DNA from: Actinokineospora spheciospongiae | GTDB lineage: Bacteria > Actinomycetota > Actinomycetes > Mycobacteriales > Pseudonocardiaceae | DNA: 48,716 nucleotides | Reading direction: 5' to 3' | Assembly: GCF_000564855.1 (NCBI RefSeq) | Contig: NZ_AYXG01000083.1 | Location: forward strand, 1 to 48,716 | Shown: positions 22,495 through 31,243 of the stretch, one piece after another | How the letters are laid out: every line of letters begins with the position of its first letter | How positions within the stretch are numbered: position 1 is the first letter of the stretch | The notes under the pieces: generated by a model | The model's database searches: none | The model's input: the letters and a program-made list of their open reading frames with translations, nothing else | Told to the model about the DNA's origin: nothing | Program-made: the position numbers and the translations under genes

Positions 22495-22515
22495 CCCGGG
22501 GGTCACCGCCGCGCG
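22482..22515. terminator. Perfect 16-bp-stem bidirectional terminator
   Basis: CGCGCGGCGGTGACCC at 22482-22497 and its exact complement at 22500-22515 are separated by two bases. The LysR stop codon lies within the left arm, and the minus-strand DUF5996 gene ends at 22535. The hairpin therefore sits between two convergent transcripts and can terminate both. No T-tract is present. Confidence 0.8.
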
Positions 22516-22534
22516 TCCAGGGTGATCGGCGCGC

Positions 22535-23458
22535 TCAGCCCAGGGCCGGGTCGGTGGCACCGTCGGCGCAGGCGTACTTGGCGAGGTCCCAGCCCGCGCC
22601 GGTGGCGCCCGCCCGGTAGGCGGCCTCGTAGAAGTCGAGGACAACGGCGCGGCGGTCGCCCGCCCCGCGGACCGCGTCGTAGGGCAGGACGGCCAGGTGG
22701 CTGCCGCCCCGGTCGACCCAGGTCGCCCCGGCGGGCAGCGGGTGGTCGGTGGTGCCCGCCGGTTCGGGGGCGGTGTAGGAGTAGAACGCCGGGTCGGGGA
22801 AGGTCGGGTCGCCGAACCAGAAGCCGAAGCTGACGACCTCGCGGGAGTAGGCCTCCCGGGTCACCGGGTCGGTCGTCGGCGGGTGGTCGACGACCGTGTC
22901 GGAGAAGCGGGTCAGGGCGAGGTCGAAGGTGTGCCAGAAGTGGTGCACCGGGCTGGTCTTGCCGGAGAACCGGCCCGCGAACTCCTCCAGCACCACGTTG
23001 ACCTGGCTGAGCACCTGCCAGTACCGGGTCACGGCGGCCGGGTCGTAGGTGGCGTGCTCGGTGTCCTGCGCGAACGGCCGGTCCGCGTCGGGCAGGTCGA
23101 ACGGCCGGGCATCGACGATGCCCGCCGGGTCGACCCCGACCGCGCGCAGGGCGCCCAGGACCTCGGCGTGGAAGCTCGCCACGGAGTGGCCGCCGAGCGG
23201 GAACGACGCCGACCGGCCGTCGATGGCGTTCACCGCGAGGGTGTGCTCGACGAAGTCGAAGTCCACCGCGAACGTCGGGTCCACGCCCATCGGGCGGGTG
23301 GTGATGCCCCGGCCGGTCAGGTGGAAGGGCACGTTCCACCAGTGGTTGCGGCGGGGGCTGGCCGCGAGGCGGACCTTGCCGACCACCTGCGCGAAGCGGT
23401 GCAGGGTCGCCAGGGTGTCCGACCACTCGGCGTACGGGATCGGGGGGAAGAGTTCCAT
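22535..23458 (-). CDS. DUF5996-family protein
   Basis: 307 residues starting MELFPPIPYAEWSDTLATLHR and continuing to a W-rich NHWWNVPFHLTGRG element, then FDFVEHTL and the FWHTFDLALTRF motif. These are the hallmarks of DUF5996 proteins, a family without known function. The ATG overlaps the TGA of the NmrA-like gene by one base (TGATG), so it is translated with it. An upstream in-frame ATG (23584) lies inside that gene and is not used. It is cytoplasmic, with no signal. Confidence 0.85.
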   Translation of the reverse strand: MELFPPIPYAEWSDTLATLHRFAQVVGKVRLAASPRRNHWWNVPFHLTGRGITTRPMGVDPTFAVDFDFVEHTLAVNAIDGRSASFPLGGHSVASFHAEVLGALRAVGVDPAGIVDARPFDLPDADRPFAQDTEHATYDPAAVTRYWQVLSQVNVVLEEFAGRFSGKTSPVHHFWHTFDLALTRFSDTVVDHPPTTDPVTREAYSREVVSFGFWFGDPTFPDPAFYSYTAPEPAGTTDHPLPAGATWVDRGGSHLAVLPYDAVRGAGDRRAVVLDFYEAAYRAGATGAGWDLAKYACADGATDPALG

Positions 23459-24318
23459 CAGTCGCTGTCTCCGGAGAAGGTGCGGTCCGCCCAGGTGCCG
23501 AAGCGGGTCCAGCCGACCGTACCGTGGTCGCGGCGCAGGGCGGCGATGTCGGCCTGGTAGCCGTCGCCGTTGAGGAAGCGCCACATCGCGGACATGTCCG
23601 GGCTGGTGATCGACTCCAGCGGCACGTGCTCGTGGCGCACGGGCCGCCCCAGGGCCGCGCCCAGGTCGTGGGCCATCTGCGCCGGGGTGGGGGCGTCGCC
23701 CGCGAGTTCGACGCGGGCACCCGCGTACTCGCCGGGGGCGGCCAGGACCTCGGCGACGAACCGGCCGAGGTCGTCGCGGTCGAGCTGCTGGAGCGGGTGG
23801 TCGGCGGGCAGCGGCAGCGCGAGCACCCCGGCCCGCAACTGCGCCGCGCCGCCGAGGGCGTTGTCGAAGAAGTACGTCGGCGCCACCACCGTGTGGGGCA
23901 CGTCCCCGGCGGCCAGTTCCCGCTCCACCGCGGCCTTGCTCTCGAAGTGCGGCACCCCGGTCCCGGCGGTGGCCCCGGCGACGGAGGCGAACACCAGGTG
24001 CGGCAGGCCCGCGTCGGTGGCGGCGCCGAGGATCGCCCGGCCCTGCGCCACCTCAGCGTCCACACCGGACTCGAACGGCGTGGTCAGCGCGAAGGCCGCG
24101 GCCGCCCCGGACATGGCGGCGGCCAGCGCGGCCCGGTCGGTGAACCCGCCCACCGCCAGCTCGACCCCGGCGGCGGCCAGCCGGGCCGCCGCCGGGGCGG
24201 CCGGGTCGCGGACCAGCGCCCGCACCGGCCACCCGGCGTCGCGCAGCGCGCGCAGCACGGCGCCACCCTGCCCGCCGGTGGCCCCGAGGACCAGGACGGG
24301 CGGTTCGGACCGGGTCAC
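23458..24318 (-). CDS. NmrA-like NAD(P)-binding protein
   Basis: 286 residues; GTG start with GGAGGGG upstream. The Rossmann signature GATGGQGG is at 12-19, followed by ALVRDPAAP-type strand-2 chemistry that suggests NADP. The FASVAGATAGTGVPHFESKAAVE segment is typical of NmrA/HSCARG-like proteins, atypical SDRs without the YxxxK pair. They act as redox sensors or isoflavone-reductase-like enzymes. Its neighbours are an esterase pair and DUF5996 within one overlapping minus-strand operon. Confidence 0.9.
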   Translation of the reverse strand: MTRSEPPVLVLGATGGQGGAVLRALRDAGWPVRALVRDPAAPAAARLAAAGVELAVGGFTDRAALAAAMSGAAAAFALTTPFESGVDAEVAQGRAILGAATDAGLPHLVFASVAGATAGTGVPHFESKAAVERELAAGDVPHTVVAPTYFFDNALGGAAQLRAGVLALPLPADHPLQQLDRDDLGRFVAEVLAAPGEYAGARVELAGDAPTPAQMAHDLGAALGRPVRHEHVPLESITSPDMSAMWRFLNGDGYQADIAALRRDHGTVGWTRFGTWADRTFSGDSD

Positions 24319-24401
24319 GCGTCCCCTCCCACCGCGCGGAGGGCCGCGCGGACGACGTCGGCGAAGGCGCCGTGGACCAGGACGGCGGTGGCGGCGCTCA
24401 C
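24315..24401 (-). CDS. 28-aa mini-ORF resembling the N-terminus of an alpha/beta hydrolase
   Basis: The GTG at 24401 overlaps the stop of the upstream hydrolase (GTGA), and the TGA overlaps the GTG of the NmrA-like gene, so it sits exactly in the coupling chain. It reads VSAATAVLVHGAFADVVRAA, then LRAVGGDA. The AVLVHGAFAD part is the usual first strand and oxyanion loop of small alpha/beta hydrolases. The simplest reading is a full hydrolase reduced by an in-frame internal deletion with both couplings kept. It may now be a relay that keeps ribosomes moving into the NmrA gene. A functional peptide is possible but unsupported. Confidence 0.5.
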   Translation of the reverse strand: MSAATAVLVHGAFADVVRAALRAVGGDA

Positions 24402-25354
24402 GCGTGCAGGGCGTCGTGCAGGAAGTCGCCGCCCTGGCGGGTGGCGGCCTTCGCGGCGTGCGTGTCGCGCATGGCGTCGACCATGACGAAGTCGTGGATG
24501 ATGCCCTGGTAGCGGACCGCGGTCGTGGGCACGCCCGCGGCGCGCAGCTTGGCGGCGTAGGCCTCGCCCTCGTCGCGCAGGACGTCCGCCTCGCCGACGA
24601 TCACCAGTGCCTGGGGCAGGCCAGCGAGGTCGTCGAGGGTGGCGCGCAGCGGTGAGGCGGTGATCTCGGCGCGCTGGGCCGGGTCGGTGGTGTACTGGTC
24701 CCAGAACCAGCGCATCCCGTCGCGGGACAGGAAGTAGCCGGAGGCGAACTCCTCGTAGGACGCGGTGTCGAAGTTCGCGTCGGTGACCGGGTAGAACAGC
24801 AGTTGCGCGGCCAGGGCGGGGCCGCCGCGCTGCTTGGCCATCAGGGTGATCGCGGCGGTCATGTTGCCGCCCACCGAGTCACCGGCCACGGCGATGCGGG
24901 TCGGGTCGATGTCGTGCTCGGCGCCGCTGGCGGCGATCCACTGGAGTGCGGTGTAGACCTCCTCGATCGCCACCGGGTAGCGGGCCTCGGGCGAGAGGCT
25001 GTAGTTGGTGAAGACCACCGCGGCGCCCGCGCGGACCGCCAGCTCGCGGACCAGGCGATCGTGGGTGTGCGCGTTGCCGAACACCCAGCCCGCGCCGTGG
25101 GTGTAGAGGACGGCGGGCAGCACGCCGGTGACACCCGCGGGGCGGACGACGCGGATCGACACCTCACCGGAGGGGCCGCCGGGGATCGTCAGGTCGGTGA
25201 TGTCGGCGTCGGGCCGCTCGACGCCCTCGCCGGACTGGACACCGTCCACGGCCTTGCGCCCCTCGACGGGGCCGAGGTCGTAGAGGAACGGGGGCTTGCT
25301 GGTGGCGTCGGCGAATTCCTGGGCGGCGGGTTCGAGTACCGGTGTGTCGGTCAT
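24398..25354 (-). CDS. Alpha/beta hydrolase, hormone-sensitive-lipase family
   Basis: 318 residues. The HSL-type oxyanion loop reads HGAGW at 86-90 (canonical HGGGW). The nucleophile motif GDSVGG carries Ser160, the acid is Asp257 in EADVLRDE, and the base is His287 in IHDF. The complete triad suggests an active esterase on short acyl esters. The ATG at 25354 is preferred to upstream in-frame starts, which fall in the gap after the preceding hydrolase and have shadow composition. It follows a paralogous hydrolase by 58 bp and overlaps the mini-ORF. Confidence 0.93.
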   Translation of the reverse strand: MTDTPVLEPAAQEFADATSKPPFLYDLGPVEGRKAVDGVQSGEGVERPDADITDLTIPGGPSGEVSIRVVRPAGVTGVLPAVLYTHGAGWVFGNAHTHDRLVRELAVRAGAAVVFTNYSLSPEARYPVAIEEVYTALQWIAASGAEHDIDPTRIAVAGDSVGGNMTAAITLMAKQRGGPALAAQLLFYPVTDANFDTASYEEFASGYFLSRDGMRWFWDQYTTDPAQRAEITASPLRATLDDLAGLPQALVIVGEADVLRDEGEAYAAKLRAAGVPTTAVRYQGIIHDFVMVDAMRDTHAAKAATRQGGDFLHDALHA

Positions 25355-25412
25355 GCCGCCAGCCTGCGCCGCGCGGCCCCGGTCGCGCATCGGTCGAACG
25401 ACGCAAGTGGGG

Positions 25413-26408
25413 TCAGCGCGGTGCCAGCGCTTCGCTGAGGAAGGCGGCGCCCTGGCTGATCGCCGCTCGGGCCGCCGGGGTGTGTTGCAGGGCACGCAGT
25501 GACACGAAGTCGTGGGTGGTGCCCAGGTAGCGGGTTGCGGTGACCGCCACTCCGGCCGCCCGGAGCCTGCGGGCGTACTCCTCCGCCTCGTCCCGGACGA
25601 CGTCGGCTTCGGCGGAGACGACCAGGGCCGGGGGCAAGCCGGTGAGCTGCTGCGGGGTGGCGCGCAGGGGGGCGGCGGTGGGCTCGGTGAGGTCGGCGGG
25701 GCGGTCGGCGTACTCCTGCCAGTACCAGTGGGTCTGCTCGCTGCTGAGCAGGTAGCCGTCGGCGAAGAGGCGGTGTGAGCGGCTGCCGCAACTGGGGTCG
25801 GTCAGGGGGTAGTAGAGCAGTTGGGCGCGGATGCGGGGGCCGCCGCGCTGCTTGGACAGCATGGTCAGGGCGGTGGCCAGGGTCGCACCGGCGCAGTCGC
25901 CCGCGACGGCCAGGCGGGTGCCGTCCAGGTCCAGGTCGGTGGCGTTGGCCACGGCCCAGGTCAGCAGCGAGTAGCACTCCTCGATCGCGACCGGGTAGCG
26001 GGCCTCGGGGGTGCGGGTGTACTCGGGGACGACGAACGCCGCCCCGGAGGCGAGGGCGAGTTCGCGGACCAGCCTGGCGTGCGTGCGGCCGTCGCCGAGC
26101 ATCCAGCGTCCGCCGTGGACGTAGAGGACGACCGGGAGGGGCCCGGGCAGGTGGGCCGGGCGGAACACGGTGAAGCCCACCAGGCCGGACGGTTCCAGCG
26201 GTGCCACGGCGAACCGGGCGTGCACGCGCTCGTCGTCGCCCGCGTGCTCCTGGGACTCCAGCAGGGCCAGCCTGCCGTCGTCCGGGCCGAGCTGTTGCAG
26301 GTGCGGCGGGGCGGCGGAGGCGCGCACCAACCGGTCGACCGCGGGGTCGAGGACCACGGGGACGCGCTCCGGGGGAACGTCACCCACGTCGATCCGGTCG
26401 GATTCCAT
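25413..26408 (-). CDS. HSL-family hydrolase paralogue with Cys at the nucleophile position
   Basis: 331 residues. It aligns along its length with the neighbouring hydrolase: HGGRW at 98-102 (oxyanion loop with Arg in place of Gly), acid Asp269 in EADVVRDE, base His299 in THDF. The elbow reads GDCAGA, so the catalytic Ser is Cys172 (codon TGC) and the following GG is GA. A Cys-His-Asp triad is known in dienelactone hydrolases. Alternatively the enzyme is a weakened or thiol-sensing paralogue. The ATG at 26408 is chosen because GAGGTG lies six bases upstream; a GTG three codons earlier is in frame. It is divergent from an LAL regulator. Confidence 0.9.
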   Translation of the reverse strand: MESDRIDVGDVPPERVPVVLDPAVDRLVRASAAPPHLQQLGPDDGRLALLESQEHAGDDERVHARFAVAPLEPSGLVGFTVFRPAHLPGPLPVVLYVHGGRWMLGDGRTHARLVRELALASGAAFVVPEYTRTPEARYPVAIEECYSLLTWAVANATDLDLDGTRLAVAGDCAGATLATALTMLSKQRGGPRIRAQLLYYPLTDPSCGSRSHRLFADGYLLSSEQTHWYWQEYADRPADLTEPTAAPLRATPQQLTGLPPALVVSAEADVVRDEAEEYARRLRAAGVAVTATRYLGTTHDFVSLRALQHTPAARAAISQGAAFLSEALAPR

Positions 26409-26526
26409 CGGCTTCACCTCGGTGTGATCCTACGGCGCGGGGCGCCGCGCCCACCACTCCCCGGCCATTCGGAGGTACCGTTCCGGGACAGGCGAGGGGG
26501 GTCGGCGGAGCACCCGGGAGGCGCGT

Positions 26527-29256
26527 GTGGACCTGGTCGGGCGCACGGCGGAGCACACCGCCGTCCGCGACGCCGTCGACGGCGCGGCTTCCGGGCCGCG
26601 GGCGCTGCTGCTGCTCGGCGACCCCGGCGAGGGCAGGACGACGCTGCTGGCCGCGGGCACCGAGCGGGCGACCGCGGCCGGGTACCTGGTGCTGGCCGGG
26701 CAGGGGTGCCCGGCGGAGTCGGAGCAGCCGTTCGCCGCCCTGCACCAATTGCTGCGCCCGGTGTTGACCGCTGTGGACGACCTGACCGCGCACCTGCGCG
26801 ACGCCGTGCTGACCGCCTTCGGCCTGGCCCCGGGGGTGCCGGACCCGACGTCGCTGCGGGTGGCGGTGCTGACCCTGCTCGGGGCGCTGTCCGCGCGGCG
26901 GCCGGTGCTGCTCGTCGTCGACGACGTGCACCTGGCCGACCGGGACTCCTGCGCGGTGCTGGGCTTCGCGCTGCGCCGCCTGAGCACCGAGCGGCTGGTG
27001 GTGCTGCTGGCCGCGCGCGGCGCGGTCCGACCGTCCCGGGTCGACGCGTCCGTGCCCGCGGTGGTGCTGGGCCCGCTGTCGGAGGGCGACGCCGCCCGGC
27101 TCCTCGACGCGCTGCCCGGCGCCCCGACCGGCCGGGCCCGGCTCGACGTGCTGCGGCAGGCGGCGGGCAGCCCGCTGGCCCTGGTGGAGCTGGCGCGGGC
27201 GGTGGGCGGCACCGCCGCGCCGTGGGTGCGGGAGGTCTTCGCCGACCGGCTGCGCGACCTGCCCGAGGACACCCGGCGGCTGCTGGTCTACGCCGCCGCC
27301 GACCACGATGACCTGGCGACCACCATGGCCGCCGCGGGCATCGGCGACGACCTGACCCGCTGGGCACCCGCGGAGGACGCGGACCTGCTGTCCATCGCGG
27401 ACGGGCGGGTGCGGTTCCGGCACCCGCTGGTCCGCGCCGCCGCCTACCACGGCGCACCCGCCGCGCTGCGCGCCCGCGTCCACCGCGACCTGGCCGACGC
27501 CCTGGCCGCGACCCCGGACCGCCGGGCCTGGCACCTGGCCGCGGCGGCGGTCGGACCGGACGAGGACGTGGCCGCGGCCCTGGAGGGGACCGCGGCCCTG
27601 GCCCGGCTGCACGGTGGGGTCTTCGCCGCCGCGCGAGCCCTCGAACGCGCCGCGGAGTGCACCCCCGACCCCGGGGAGCGGGCGCGCCGGTACGCCGGGG
27701 CGATCACCGCGGCCGACGACGTCGGCGACCCCGCCTGGGTCCGCGACCTGCACCGGCAGGTCACCCGGCTGACCGACGACCCGGACGTGCTGGGCGTGGC
27801 GGCCTGCGGGGCCGGGCGCGCCCTGTCCCTGTCGGCGCGCCAGCGCGAGGCGTTCACCCTGCTCCTGACCGGCCTGCGCGAGCAGCGCCCGCGGGCGGTG
27901 GGCACCGCGCTGGCGCTGACCGGCGCGCTCGCCGCGGTGTCGGTCCAGTCAGGACTGCCCGAGCACCGCGCGCCGCTGCCGGACCTGCTCGCCCGCCTCG
28001 ACCGCGACGCGACCGGTCCGGCCGCTCCGCAGGTGTGGGCGGTGCTGCGGGAGGACCTGCTCGCCCACGCCGACCCCGCCGCGAACGCCGTCCGCATCGT
28101 CCGGTCCGAGCACGCCGCGGTGCACCGGGGCCTGACCGGGGCCGCCGAGGTCACCCGGCTGCTGTGCCTGGGGTCGGTGGCCTGGCTCGCCGACGAGTCC
28201 GACACCGCCGTCACCGCGTTCCGGCAGGCGCTCGCCGCGCCGCACCCGCAGCGGTCGACCGGCGCGGTCGTCCGGTGCGCGCCCGCCCTGGCGTCGGCGT
28301 TGATCGCCACCGGCCGCTGGGCCGAGGCCGATGACCTGCTCGACGAGGTCTCGGTGGTGGCGGCCGTGCACCGCCTGCACCACCTCGCCGCCGACGTGGT
28401 GGCGCTGCGCGCGGAGCTGGTGGTCCTGCGCGGCGGTCCGGGGGCCCGGGTGGCGCCGGGGTGGCCGTCGATCGAACTGGACGAGAACCGCGCCACCCAC
28501 GCCAGGCTCCTGCGCGCCGCGGGCCTGGCCGCCCTGGTCGACGGGGACGGGGAGACCGCCTACCGCCACTTCCGCGCCCTCTTCGCCGCCGACGGGACGC
28601 CCCTGCACCACGTGCTGTCCGCCCATTCCGTCGCCGACCTCGCCGCCGCCGCCCGCCTCACCGGCGACGCCGGGCACGCCGACGACACCGCCGCCCTGAT
28701 CGCGGCCGAGCGCGCCCGCCACGGCGGGCAGCCCACCACCCGGATGCGCCTGCTCCTGCGCCACGCCGAAGCCCTGGTCGGGGAGGTCGAGCGCGCCGAC
28801 GGCCCGGCCCCGCTCGCCGACACCGAACGCGCCTACCGGCTGGCCGTGGTCGACCCGGCCGGTGAGCAGTGGCCGCTGGAACGGGCGTGCGCCCGCCTGC
28901 ACTACGCCCGCTGGCTGCGCAGGCGCCGCCGCGCCCTGGAGGCCCGCCCCCTGCTCAGCGCCGCACTGGACACCTTCACCCGGCTGGGCGCGGTCGACCT
29001 CGCCGACCGCACCCGGGCCGAACTGCGCGCCAGCGGCGCCGCTCCCGACCCCGCGCCCGCGGCCGACCCGCTCGCGGAGCTGACGTCGCAGCAGCGCGAG
29101 ATCGTGCGGTTGGCCGCCCGCGGCCTGCGCAACCGCGAGATCGCCGAGCAGTTGTTCCTGTCGCACCGCACGGTCGGCTCCCACCTGCACGCCGCCTACC
29201 CGAAGCTGGGCATCAGCGGCCGCCACCAACTCCGCGACGTCCTCGGCGACCACTGA
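26527..29256 (+). CDS. LAL-type LuxR transcriptional regulator, altered P-loop
   Basis: 909 residues, GTG start with GGGAGG upstream. The layout is that of large ATP-binding LuxR regulators: N-terminal AAA/STAND ATPase (~1-270), long helical TPR-like middle, and C-terminal LuxR helix-turn-helix (~850-909) with LTSQQREIVRLAARGL and NREIAEQLFLSHRTVGSHL. Walker A reads GDPGEGRT at 31-38: the lysine that contacts phosphates is Arg37. Walker B LLVVDDVH at ~127-134 is intact. It is divergent from the two hydrolases, with 118 bp between, and probably controls them. LAL proteins usually bind inducers such as sugars or lipids; the ligand here is unknown. Confidence 0.93.
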   Translation: MDLVGRTAEHTAVRDAVDGAASGPRALLLLGDPGEGRTTLLAAGTERATAAGYLVLAGQGCPAESEQPFAALHQLLRPVLTAVDDLTAHLRDAVLTAFGLAPGVPDPTSLRVAVLTLLGALSARRPVLLVVDDVHLADRDSCAVLGFALRRLSTERLVVLLAARGAVRPSRVDASVPAVVLGPLSEGDAARLLDALPGAPTGRARLDVLRQAAGSPLALVELARAVGGTAAPWVREVFADRLRDLPEDTRRLLVYAAADHDDLATTMAAAGIGDDLTRWAPAEDADLLSIADGRVRFRHPLVRAAAYHGAPAALRARVHRDLADALAATPDRRAWHLAAAAVGPDEDVAAALEGTAALARLHGGVFAAARALERAAECTPDPGERARRYAGAITAADDVGDPAWVRDLHRQVTRLTDDPDVLGVAACGAGRALSLSARQREAFTLLLTGLREQRPRAVGTALALTGALAAVSVQSGLPEHRAPLPDLLARLDRDATGPAAPQVWAVLREDLLAHADPAANAVRIVRSEHAAVHRGLTGAAEVTRLLCLGSVAWLADESDTAVTAFRQALAAPHPQRSTGAVVRCAPALASALIATGRWAEADDLLDEVSVVAAVHRLHHLAADVVALRAELVVLRGGPGARVAPGWPSIELDENRATHARLLRAAGLAALVDGDGETAYRHFRALFAADGTPLHHVLSAHSVADLAAAARLTGDAGHADDTAALIAAERARHGGQPTTRMRLLLRHAEALVGEVERADGPAPLADTERAYRLAVVDPAGEQWPLERACARLHYARWLRRRRRALEARPLLSAALDTFTRLGAVDLADRTRAELRASGAAPDPAPAADPLAELTSQQREIVRLAARGLRNREIAEQLFLSHRTVGSHLHAAYPKLGISGRHQLRDVLGDH

Positions 29257-29306
29257 CCGCGCCGGACGGGCTGCCTGCCCGCGCGGGCGGGGATAGGGTT
29301 GGTGGC

Positions 29307-30374
29307 GTGGCAGAGCAGAGCACGGACACCCCGGCAGGCAGCGAGAACTCCGAGCACACCGAGGGCGGCAAGTACACCGTCGCGGGCAAGGAGTTCACCA
29401 GGGACACCAACTACATCAGCACGCGGATCACCGCCGACGGGCGCGACGGGTTCCCGGTGGAGCCCGGGCGGTACCGGCTGATCGCGGCGCGGGCGTGCCC
29501 GTGGGCGAACCGGGCGATCATCGTGCGCAGGCTGCTGGGCCTGGAGGACGCGATCTCCATGGGGCTCGCCGGTCCCACGCACGACGCGCGGTCGTGGACG
29601 TTCGACCTCGACCCGGGCGGGCGGGACCCGGTGCTGGGGATCGAGCGGTTGCAGGAGGCGTTCTTCAAGCGGCAGCCGGATTACCCGCGCGGCATCACCG
29701 TCCCCGCCATTGTGGACACCACCACCGGCGCCGTGGTCACCAACGACTTCCCGCGGATCACCGAGGACTTCTCCACCGAGTGGCGCGAGCACCACCGCGC
29801 CGGGGCACCGGACCTGTGGCCCGAGGAGCACCGCGACGAGATGGCCGAGGTCAACAAGCGGGTCTTCACCGAGGTCAACAACGGCGTCTACCGGTGCGGG
29901 TTCGCGGGCAGCCAGGAAGCCTACGACAAGGCCTACGACCGGCTCTGGACCGCGCTGGACTGGCTGGAGGAACGGCTCACCGACCGCCGCTACCTCGTCG
30001 GCGACACCATCACCGAGTCCGACGTGCGGCTGTTCACCACCCTGGCCCGGTTCGACCCGGTGTACCACGGGCACTTCAAGTGCAACCGGAACCGGCTGAC
30101 CGAGATGCCCGCCCTGTGGGCCTACGCGCGCGACCTGTTCCAGACCCCGGGTTTCGGCGACACGACCGACTTCACCCAGATCAAGCAGCACTACTACATC
30201 GTGCACAAGGACATCAACCCCACCGGCATCGTCCCCGCCGGACCCGACCTGTCCGACTGGGTCACCCCGCACGGCCGCGAGTCCCTGGGCGGCAGGCCCT
30301 TCGGCGACGGCACCCCGCCCGGCCCGACCCGCGAGTCCGAGCGGGTGCCCGAGGACGCCACTCCCCTGCGCTGA
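29307..30374 (+). CDS. Glutathione S-transferase-like protein, glutathionyl-hydroquinone reductase family
   Basis: 355 residues. The active-site CPWANR at 64-69, preceded by a beta strand (RYRLIAARA), is diagnostic of the Xi-class/ECM4-YqjG enzymes, which reduce glutathionyl-hydroquinones through the Cys. The C-terminal all-helical half carries the usual YLVGDTITESDVRLF phrase. Actinomycetes make mycothiol rather than glutathione, so a mycothiol-conjugated quinone is a more likely substrate; that is inference. The GTG at 29307 lies 8 bases after a TAGGGT -10-like box, which suggests a leaderless mRNA. It converges on a membrane-protein gene 20 bp away. Confidence 0.9.
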   Translation: MAEQSTDTPAGSENSEHTEGGKYTVAGKEFTRDTNYISTRITADGRDGFPVEPGRYRLIAARACPWANRAIIVRRLLGLEDAISMGLAGPTHDARSWTFDLDPGGRDPVLGIERLQEAFFKRQPDYPRGITVPAIVDTTTGAVVTNDFPRITEDFSTEWREHHRAGAPDLWPEEHRDEMAEVNKRVFTEVNNGVYRCGFAGSQEAYDKAYDRLWTALDWLEERLTDRRYLVGDTITESDVRLFTTLARFDPVYHGHFKCNRNRLTEMPALWAYARDLFQTPGFGDTTDFTQIKQHYYIVHKDINPTGIVPAGPDLSDWVTPHGRESLGGRPFGDGTPPGPTRESERVPEDATPLR

Positions 30375-30394
30375 CGGGCCGGAGTGCGTGCCGA

Positions 30395-31225
30395 TCAGGC
30401 GAACCGGCGGGGGCCGACCAGTGCGGCGATGCCGATGAGCAGGTAGCCGACGGTGGGGCCGAAGGCGCCCGGGCTGAGGTCGGTGAGGTCGACGCCCTTC
30501 GCCAGGTCGACCACGGCGGACACGTGCACCCCGGACAGCGCAAGCAGGACCACCCCGGCGATGCGGCGGAACATGCTGATCGCCGTCTTCAACGCGAACG
30601 CCACGCCGATCGCCAGCACGAGCGCGCCCGCCCCGATCGCCAACTGCTCGGCGCTGAACCCCTGCTCGACGCCGAACAGCCCGGTGAACGGCCCCAGCCC
30701 GAAGCGCAGTGCCACGTACCCGAGTCCGAGGAGGGCGAGCCCACCCCAGACGACCTTCATCGCCACCGACTCCAGCACGGCGGAGAAGGCCAGCAGCACG
30801 CCGAGCACGACCAGCGGGTAGCTGAACAGCAGGACGTACCAGTCGCCGAAGTCCTTGGGGCCGCCGTCGGCGGAGACGGTCTTCCACAGGTCGATCAGGG
30901 AGGCGGAGTTGCCGCCCGCGCCGGTCAGCCAGGGCAGCAGGGTGAGGCTGACGACCTGGACCAGGGTGCCGAGCAGCGCCAGCACCATGCCCAGGCCGGG
31001 GACGCGGAACCCGCCGCCGCCCGATTCGGACCGCTGCGACCGCTGCCGCTCGGGTCGCGGGCTGGGCGGCCGTTGGGCGCGGGGTTCCCGGGTCTGCGGG
31101 CGGTGGCCCGCAGGCTGGTGGCCGCCGTCCTGGTACCCGGATTCGCGGTACGGCTGTGCGGGGTGTCCCTGCTCGCGCCACTGGTCCTGGTGGGGCCTGC
31201 GCGGCGGGTGGGGCGGTTCCGACAT
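30395..31225 (-). CDS. Membrane protein with disordered N-terminus
   Basis: 276 residues. The first ~70 are a Pro/Arg/Gln/His-rich cytoplasmic tail. Five or six hydrophobic segments follow from ~78 to 270, including VLALLGTLVQVVSLTLLPWL and the end segment TVGYLLIGIAALVG. I recognise no family. It starts 19 bp after the DyP gene end and is the last member of the RHS-DUF4265-DyP transcription unit. The function is unknown. Confidence 0.78.
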   Translation of the reverse strand: MSEPPHPPRRPHQDQWREQGHPAQPYRESGYQDGGHQPAGHRPQTREPRAQRPPSPRPERQRSQRSESGGGGFRVPGLGMVLALLGTLVQVVSLTLLPWLTGAGGNSASLIDLWKTVSADGGPKDFGDWYVLLFSYPLVVLGVLLAFSAVLESVAMKVVWGGLALLGLGYVALRFGLGPFTGLFGVEQGFSAEQLAIGAGALVLAIGVAFALKTAISMFRRIAGVVLLALSGVHVSAVVDLAKGVDLTDLSPGAFGPTVGYLLIGIAALVGPRRFA

Positions 31226-31243
31226 GCGGAGACCGTACAGTCC

